From Owenia fusiformis (taxonomy: Eukaryota; Annelida; Polychaeta; Sabellida; Oweniidae): a stretch of DNA of 64,000 nucleotides. Under the pieces are notes generated by a model that saw only the letters and a program-made list of their open reading frames with translations, was not told where the DNA came from and did no database searches. Of this stretch, positions 31,301-40,300 are shown piece by piece. The stretch's first letter is position 1, and every line of letters begins with the position of its first letter. The position numbers and the translations under genes were made by a program. The stretch is taken from assembly GCA_903813345.2 (NCBI GenBank), contig CAIIXF020000007.1, positions 24,477,564 through 24,541,563 on the forward strand. Reading direction: 5' to 3'.

Positions 31301-34300
31301 CACATTATTGAGAATGACAGAGTTGATTTATATGCTTCATTTAGTTGACATAGAAATTCACAATTTTACTGACCATATTCTGATCACAATAGATTCTGTT
31401 GTAATTCCATATTAATCATCCCTGAGTCAATGTTTCTCTTAAATGCCCTGGGCACTGGAAGCCTTGACTGCCATAGATTTGACATCTAGTACACATTAAT
31501 TGCACAATATTAATATATATTCGTTCAATTTGATTTATGATTTATATATGCAGTATACATATTTTGTTCTTACTTAACTTTGGCTATAATTTATCTATGT
31601 TTCTCAATCATAAGATGAAGGTAAATGATAGCCAATGGATTGCATGAATGTATATTTCTAACCACTTCATTCTAGATATATATTGTTATTCTCATTATGT
31701 GCTGTATTTTGTGTGTGTGGGAATATATAAGCGCATATGCCGAAGGGATAGAAATGCCAGTTGTGCTTTCTCTGGTGCGTTCGAGCGTTAACATCAGCTG
31801 CCTCTAGTCAGATCGACTAACAAAACAACCTTTTTTGGGGTTGTCGAGTTGGCCGAGAGGGCTTGAGCGCCGGCACATTCGAGCTAGGCGATTGGGCGCC
31901 GTAACCACGAGGTTGCGAGTTCATGACGCGTGTGCTCCTTGTGTTTATTCATTTGCTTTGTGTTATATATATTCACTATTAAGATATTCAAATATGATCT
32001 ATTGATAGTTCAATTATCAAATATTATGTTTACATTTTACAGAATTTACATTTCAATGAAACAGATTTGGAACAATGGGGTAGGGTAGAGACTTTCATCA
32101 AGGGAATGGATTAGAATAACATTTGCATTTAGGGGAGGAGTAATGGTAGATTTGCATCAAAGAAAGTTGAAGAAAGGGAAGAGTTGCAAGCATGAAGGAC
32201 AGACCTCATTTCATATAAAATGCACTCAGTTGTTTGAAAAAATATGTTGAATTAGAATATTTTAGACTTCTACATATTGATTTTACCAATTTATCATTCT
32301 AATTGTTTTCTGTTGTGTTGTTCCAGGTTTTTGTTGAGACATTGGATAAGTGCTTCGAGAATGTGTGTGAACTAGATCTCATCTTCCATGTTGATAAGGT
32401 CAGTAGCTACAACTACAGCCATCTATTTCTTTTGCACCCTAAGCTCCATTAGGGGGTCATGGGTTTCTTTCCTTTACAAAACATAAATATGCAGCGATTA
32501 TTGTTACAAAGTTTTAGACGTTGTACAGGTAACATTCTGGGAATTCAAATGATGATTGAAATACATAAATGTGTACATGTGAACTGTATGGGGCACAAAA
32601 AGCCTATTTGACACCTCTGACCCTCACCCTCCTAAACCATTGTGGTTGAGGACTACTCTTATTAGTGCGACCAGTATAAAAATGCTCAGTTGGGGGAGGG
32701 AGTTGACCAAGAGTATTTAGCAGGACCATGGTTTATACCACTTAAAAGGAGTTTCTAAAGTGCTTAAATTTCATTATGTTCATGTTTGGCTCTATTCTGT
32801 GTCTCTAAATAAAAATGCTCAAATCTCATCATGTTCATGTTTGGCTCTATTCAGTGTCTCTAAAAATGCTCAAATCTCATCATGTTCATGTTTGGCTGTA
32901 TTCTGTGTTGCACACGTGTTCTCAGTGTTTCTCACGATTGCGTCGTGGAACAAATCCTTCAAATGTGAATTCATGAACGTATTATCGGGATCCAGAAACG
33001 CCTTGTTACGTATCTTGATGAAATCATCAAAACTGCTTCCATAGTTTTCTTTTAGAAGAGACACCATGCCTGGAATATAGTCGTAGTATTTGCCCCAATG
33101 TGGTAGGATTCTACTGTTGTTGGACATCATACCAGTTGCAAACTGTAAATTAACAAAGCAAATGATAACATTTTTTTGTAGCTCATACAAATATACAAAA
33201 TATTTGTATAAAACAAAGCATACAAATTGATAAAGCCCGATCAGTCATTGATTCTTTGAATATCTCACTTGACTTCACTAAAGTTGATAAAGCTGATGAA
33301 AGGGTTACACTCAATTTTGTTTACACAATCTAGTATGATATAATAGTGTAATAGCTCCAACTATAATCATACGGTACATAAATCCTTATTAATATTTCTT
33401 TAGACATGCGTTCACATAATGAAAATAAGTTCTATTGATATGAACAAATGGAGCCTGTTTAGCAAATCCATCAGTCTTAATATTTCTTTAGACCTGCGTT
33501 CATGTGATGAAAAAAGTTCTATTGATATGAACAAATGGCGCCTGTTTAGCAAATCCATCAGTCGTAATATTTCTTTAGACATGCGTTCACGTGATGAAAA
33601 TAAGTTCTATTGAAATGAACAAATGACGCCTGTTTAGCAAATCCATCAGTCTTAATATTTCTTTAGACATGTATTCACATGATGAAAATAAGTTCTATTT
33701 ACATGAACAAATGGAGCCTGTTTAGCAAATCCATCAGTCTTAATATTTCTTTAGACATGTGTTTACATGATGAAAATAAGTTCTATTGATATGAACAAAT
33801 GGCGCCTGTTTAGCAAATCCATCAGTCTTAAAATTTCTTGAGACATGCGTTCACATGATGAAAATAAGTTATATTAATATGAACAAATGGCGCCTGTCAC
33901 TATAATAAGTCAGAGTTTATATGTTTCACATAATAATGAAATGAAGAACTGATTAACTGACCTGGGTGGACCAAAGTTTGTCCCTGACAGACTCATCCAT
34001 GAAGTGTGTGTTACAGGGTCGACATGCTGGTGTCCATTCTATCTCCATCATCAGCTTGAACTCATTGGCCATCTAATAGTAAACATAAGATTCCAGTCAA
34101 GACTATCTTGTTTAAATGTTCACTCTGAGAGTGTACCTTTTTTATTACATTGTACTTATTGTAACATTATCAAGTATTGTCCAATTTTTAAATTACCAAT
34201 TATTAATATTGGTATAAAGTAAGCTCTTTCTTTTCACTGACATTGAGGTTGGCCATAATCTATTCATTGGTTTTTAAAAAATTTGAGTCTGTTCTTATGT

Positions 34301-37300
34301 TTGTAACTTGTGTCAAGTAAATTTATTTTTGAGCTTATGAATGACTATTTGTGCAGTTGTTTATGTGATTTCAAAATCTTGGATAAAACATACTTTTGTA
34401 TGGCATAAAGTGCAGTCCTCTTTATGGCTGAGCCATCTAATAATTCCAAAAGCATCTTTGTATACTCCAAGACGTTTAATATTGGCCTCTATCACATTGA
34501 AGTAATTCTAAAATCACAAGAACTTCAATATGGGATATCCTACTAAAAACATGAGGTAGAGATCATGAATTCTTGTTTATATATAAGTCTTAGTTATCTG
34601 AATCTGCATATATTATTGGTACATGTATAACAGTGTCAGAGACAATAACTTGATTTTCTGTATATAAAAGGGTTATGGACAGACATACTATGCACAGGAT
34701 GTATTAGGACAACATGGGGTCTATGGGGAATCTCCCCCGACCTAGAAGTCACATTTTCAAAGAAAATTAAATTTTCAAAGTTGATAAACTCTTTTCAAAA
34801 CCACATTTCTAAATGTAATTTTACATGTAGATTCCGAATATGACATCAATTTGACTGAATTGTGAATTTTTAATGAAGTAAATCAAGATTATTTCTACTC
34901 GCATCTGGGATATTACATTCTATAGGTGATCATTTTGAAATGACTTTGATGCCACAAGAGGATTGGTAGCTGGCTTGGAATGTGTTTGTTTTTCAGTTTA
35001 ATTGAAGTAAGATACAAAATTCATCATTCACCTCAAGTGTCTTTTGACCTGCTGAGAAATCCTCTGATTCTGGAGTAGCCCATGCAACATTCCATCTCAG
35101 GGTAATGGGAACTTCAGCCACCCATGCAGGGAATAAGATACTCTCAGATGCCCATCTGTAGTCTGAAGTCACCTGTATAGATGTACCATCCTTCAGTTTA
35201 ATTGTCTCCCGGAACTCAACTTTGTCAGGTGTAATTGATGCATCTTCAACTGGATTCATTGTCCTATTGAATATAAATTGATTTTCAAGATAACATATAT
35301 CCTCAGGGAGTTTTGTAAAATGACATAAATAAGAAAGTCATTACAATGAAACCTGTAAAGTGGAACACCTTTAGAAATGGAAAATCTCTGTTAGTAGAAC
35401 ATTTTTCAGAGTCCCAAGACAACTGATTTACTGTTAAAAGAACCTCTACAAGTGGAACACCTCCCAAGTGGAACACTTTCTAGAGATACCAACAGTGTTC
35501 CACATAGCACATTTCAGTGTTAACCATTTTGGGAATAAGATGATAACATCTCATACCATACACCTGTATAATCATTGGCTGCTCTCCATGTGTTTGGGGG
35601 TCTCTTGAATTCATCCTCCTCCTTTGCCGCAATCTCTGCCTCTGTAGCCCCACTGAATGTCTTCCAGAGAAGTAACACGCCATAGTTGTTCATCACAAAA
35701 TCTTTACGATTCTCTTGGTTGAGAAGCAAATCAGATACTTTGATATCTGCCTTAGTGAACTTAAACACTCTGTCTTGAACAACCTGAAATTGTTCACAAT
35801 TTGAATGTCAGTCACAAAAATACAAATATTGTAATAAATATTGAGTCATCTGCTCGTGTACTACCTTTAGCCCATAGCCTATTATTATGTCATGTTTCCT
35901 TGGTTGTATTATTCCTGACATTTCTGCGTCAACCTTTTCATTAGATATACTTGAACAATGTACTAAGATACAGACATGTACACTGGCGGATCCAGAAGCT
36001 AACGAGGGGGGCCTAAATTTTGAGTCAGGAAAGATTTCGAGCCCCTAAAACTAAAAATTAGGCCACAAAGGGGCTGGATCCGCCAGTGCATGTATCATTA
36101 CATAATCAATGTTCTCCTCCTTTCAACTGGCTGCAAAATTGAAATGTCATGCTTGTTTTCATCTAACTTCTGAACTCCTCAGTCTTAGAGATTGTTACCT
36201 TCACAGTTGTGTTATAGATGATGCCACACATTCCCACATGGACCTTACATGCAGATATGACATCTTTATCATCGTCATCGTTGAAATGTCGTACACGTCC
36301 ACTGCTATCTACCAAATCCAATCCATACACAAATGTGCTAGTAGGTCCCTCTTTTGATATAGACCCCTACAGTATAACAATGAAAATGGCTTAGAAAAAG
36401 ACGTGGGTACAAATACTGAAAAATCATTAAACACATCAAAATCCATGGATTTTATATTGACATTGTATGTCTTCCAAATGCAGGGGTCTAAACATCATCC
36501 TTTATGCTCAAGGTAGGAACAGAGTGGATGATATCTGGACCTCTGCATTTGGAGGATGCTTTTTCCTTATTTGGGTATTTATCATCATCCCTGGTTGAAA
36601 ACATGACACACATTCTATTGAGAATTATACTTGAAGTACATAAATTACCTAAATGTGAACTTACATGAGCTGAAGTGGCAGTGACTCCTTGCAGAGTTGG
36701 TATATCTACATTAGAGACTGAAGGAATCGTAACTCCATGTTGGGTCTTGAATTTAAGTAATTCTTCTATTGTTGCAGATGCTAGAGAACTGACCAACATT
36801 CTATCCTTAAACAACATTTGATAATTCAGTTTAAATTTAACATTTTAGTTGAACAACATTTTCTACATTTTTGCTTTTGCCTTAACATTTATTTACTTCA
36901 ATCCTGCATCTTCTTTAATCATTTTCTTTTCTTTTTCTCTCTCATATTCTTTTGGTTCAATGACAATTTTCCTTGTTATAACTTTCAACAATTTCATGAA
37001 ATTGGTGATGCAAAAATCTTACCACCTATTTTTCTACAGACCAACTATTCTGGCAGATTTTTATGAACAACTAATTGACAAGCATTGAAGAATTTTTATT
37101 TTTTCTTGAGTAAAGATGGTACAAATCAACCTCCTTTGTTTTATGTTTTCTAGTGTTTACATGATACTTTAAGAGGAGTCTGCCATATCCCATCTTTCTT
37201 CCTAAGACCTGCTATAGAACCCTATGTTTCCCTGTTTACGGATATTGTGCAGCACAATATACCTCATTCATCTGACAAAGCCATAAAGACTATCATAAAT

Positions 37301-40300
37301 ATCTATTCAGACAGAACTTAAAGTGATATTATAGTTCTTTACATTACAAAGGCAAAACTGATATTGACTCCAGAAAACCCCAATTAACAAGGTAAAGGTC
37401 AGAGTGTTTCTTTTTACAATTACTGTGTGTGATATGCCAAGAAATTCATATATTCAACTTTGGAGCGCACAGTGAGAAATATACATTACTTGCATATGGT
37501 GCAACTCATAAAATGTTTGATTTTAGGCATTCTGTTATTAGTGAATGATCATTTTCATTTCATGAGTTGACGGCTTGCTCCTGAGGCCCAGAAATACGTT
37601 AAAAAATGTTTAAAAGTCCCCTAAAATGACTATATACCCGGGCCTCAGGCTTGCTCACTTACTTTGTCAATAGTGAATTTTTTCCCCTCAAGCTGTGATA
37701 GATCCAAAGCAATATTTCCATTGTCGGCATATATGGGCGACCACGAGTGCTTAGAACCCACTGCACGAACATGTAACTCAAACTTTTTAGCTGCAAGAAC
37801 TAATTTCTGGATCTAAAAGTAGTTACAATTTATAGAAGTGAGTGAAGATTCACTAATAATTTGCTTTTTAAAATGTATAATGAGGGCAAAAACTTCTTTA
37901 CAATTAAATTGTCATGCAGTCTACAAGGCAAGCATTTTTTCAAGCCTTTGAACATGTATTTTCAAAAGTGAAGGTACTTGTATTAATGTTTCATTGAAAT
38001 AATATATTATACTAGTAGTTAGAGTGATCTTATAACTGCACAAAAACTAACTTGTTCTACAGAAGTTGGCCTGGCCCAGAAAACTTCAGCTTTCTGTCGT
38101 TCAGCTGTGTCCCAAATTGTCTTCAGCTCGATATCATATCCAATCAGATGGCTTAGCTCCTCTACTGTTGGCTGGCCACACATCACCATAGGGATGAACA
38201 ACTAAACATTTACAAAGACATTCTTCACATATTTTTGATTTATTCTTAATTCACTGCATTTTTTGAATCTGAAATGCTATTTTCACTCTGTGTAGGCCTA
38301 GCACAATCTATATATTCAGCGAACTGGTGCAAAATTAAACAACAATTTAGATTCATATATTTTCAAATACTATTAATTGTTTGCACTTTTCAATAACACT
38401 AAGCTACATTCATTGGACAAGTAGTTCATCAGTTTACTGACTTTTAACATGCTTATGATATAAAACAAAGTGTTGTTCAAATATTGCATACTCACAAGTG
38501 TGCTGCAAAACCAAAGCATCTTCTGTTTGGAGTCGGTTCCAAGTACAGTGCTATGTGTTCCAGTTCCTTTTTAAATCTCAAATAGTTGCACATATGTGAA
38601 TATATAGAGTGGTATACTGCAACCCTACAAGTTACAGGGTGGGCCAAAAATGCCCATTTTTTATTAGCTCACATGGGTGGTTTATTTTGATGTCAGACAG
38701 TACTTTAAATTAGGGGCATGATGAAATTTTATTCAACACATCGATGTAAAATTGTTGCTGTGTATATTATCTTGACAACTGTTTATTTTCTTTTAGACCC
38801 CTAGTGTCTGTTTATAACCTTTCTTATCCAGGGACCACTGACAATATCCTACACAAAAAACAATGCCACCCCCCCCCTCTACAGCAAAAAATACATAATG
38901 TTACATGGTGTGTCATATATCATTTTGAAGACAATTTAATTCTGGAGTTACCTGAGAAATTTCAGCTTTATATCTTATAATTTTACAGATTTACAGCTGA
39001 TTCTTAGTAGTTGGTATGACTACCAGTTGCTGCTTGAAAAGCAGCTTATCTGGATGGATATGATTTCAATAAAAAATCAGATAAAGGTGTAGCATTGCAT
39101 AATCCTCTAAGCACTTTCCTCACATTCTTCAGAATTACATCCTTACTGTATCTTTTTTCAAGAGGCTCTTTGTCCATCAATTCCTATACCCTGTTTTTCA
39201 GAACTGAGCCCATATGTTCAGTGCAGTTGAAATCAGGGCTAAGTCTTTCATATTCCACTTTCTTAAGATTTGACCTTTAACCAGTAACAGAGCAGCAAAC
39301 AAAGTACCGAAGTAGCAAACTTTGAAACAATGTAGCTTTTTTAATGTAAAGTTTTATTGAATGAAATTTGATAAGTAACTCCAGAATTAAATTATCTTTC
39401 AAATGAGGTATGACACGATATGTAACATTAAGGACTTTTTGCTGTAGAGGGGGGTGCTGTTGTTTTTTGACACCCTGTACTATGGGAACAATTGCAAATT
39501 GTCGCATTGTTGCATTTTATAAAAAATAATATTAAAATCTAATCATTATTAAAAAGTATCCTTTAGATCTAACATCATAGTTTTTGCCAACAATGCGATT
39601 CATTTTCATTTGTACAAAAAATGAGGAAAACTGTAATATTCTAGTACAATGACCACAAAGAGAGGGGAAAAGGTAAAACCACTCATAATGAAACTAGCCT
39701 CACATCTCCCACCAACTGATCCAAAGTCCAAAGAACTGTTTAGTTGTGTGACCTCCTATGAATAACTTTTCAATAGATAATTTGCGTCTATTTTGTATCA
39801 GTTAAAATATGTCCCATTTATTTGCCTACCCTGTGTTAAGCAGGTCTAAAAAGTCTGTTTACTGAGGTCAGATAATAAAAACAATATAAACAGGCTTCTC
39901 AATGAGGTACTATGAACAGATAAATACCAAAGTCTCATTTATCAGAAGGTCGTAATTTTCTCTCTATTAGAGCTACATTTTCAGAGGTCTAATATTACCA
40001 TCTTCATGATCATTGCCATATTGGTTATATGAGTATGATATATGATATGCTTACATATAAAACTCCTATCTTTACCCATCATCAAGCAATGGAAAAGGAT
40101 TCACTAAGAATGACCCTTTCATTTATCTATTAAAGTCAATCAAAGTCAAGTGTAATCAATGCAAAAATATGATTTTAGATACTACCAATAAGTGGTACAC
40201 CTATAAGCCACGTTCTAGTTTTTATCCAATCGAATGAAGATCAGAGGGATATAGGGAACGTCTCCGCCCGTCCGTCCCTACATACGTACGTTCATCCGTC

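Noticed and set aside
31841-31937. Functional tRNA gene
   Set aside because: The acceptor stem does not close and no seven-base anticodon loop forms; kept only as a tRNA-like repeat.
38019-38201. Separate small protein starting at 38201
   Set aside because: The first codon is TTG directly after a splice acceptor; it is exon 2 of the FAD-linked oxidase and the reading past 38052 is intron.
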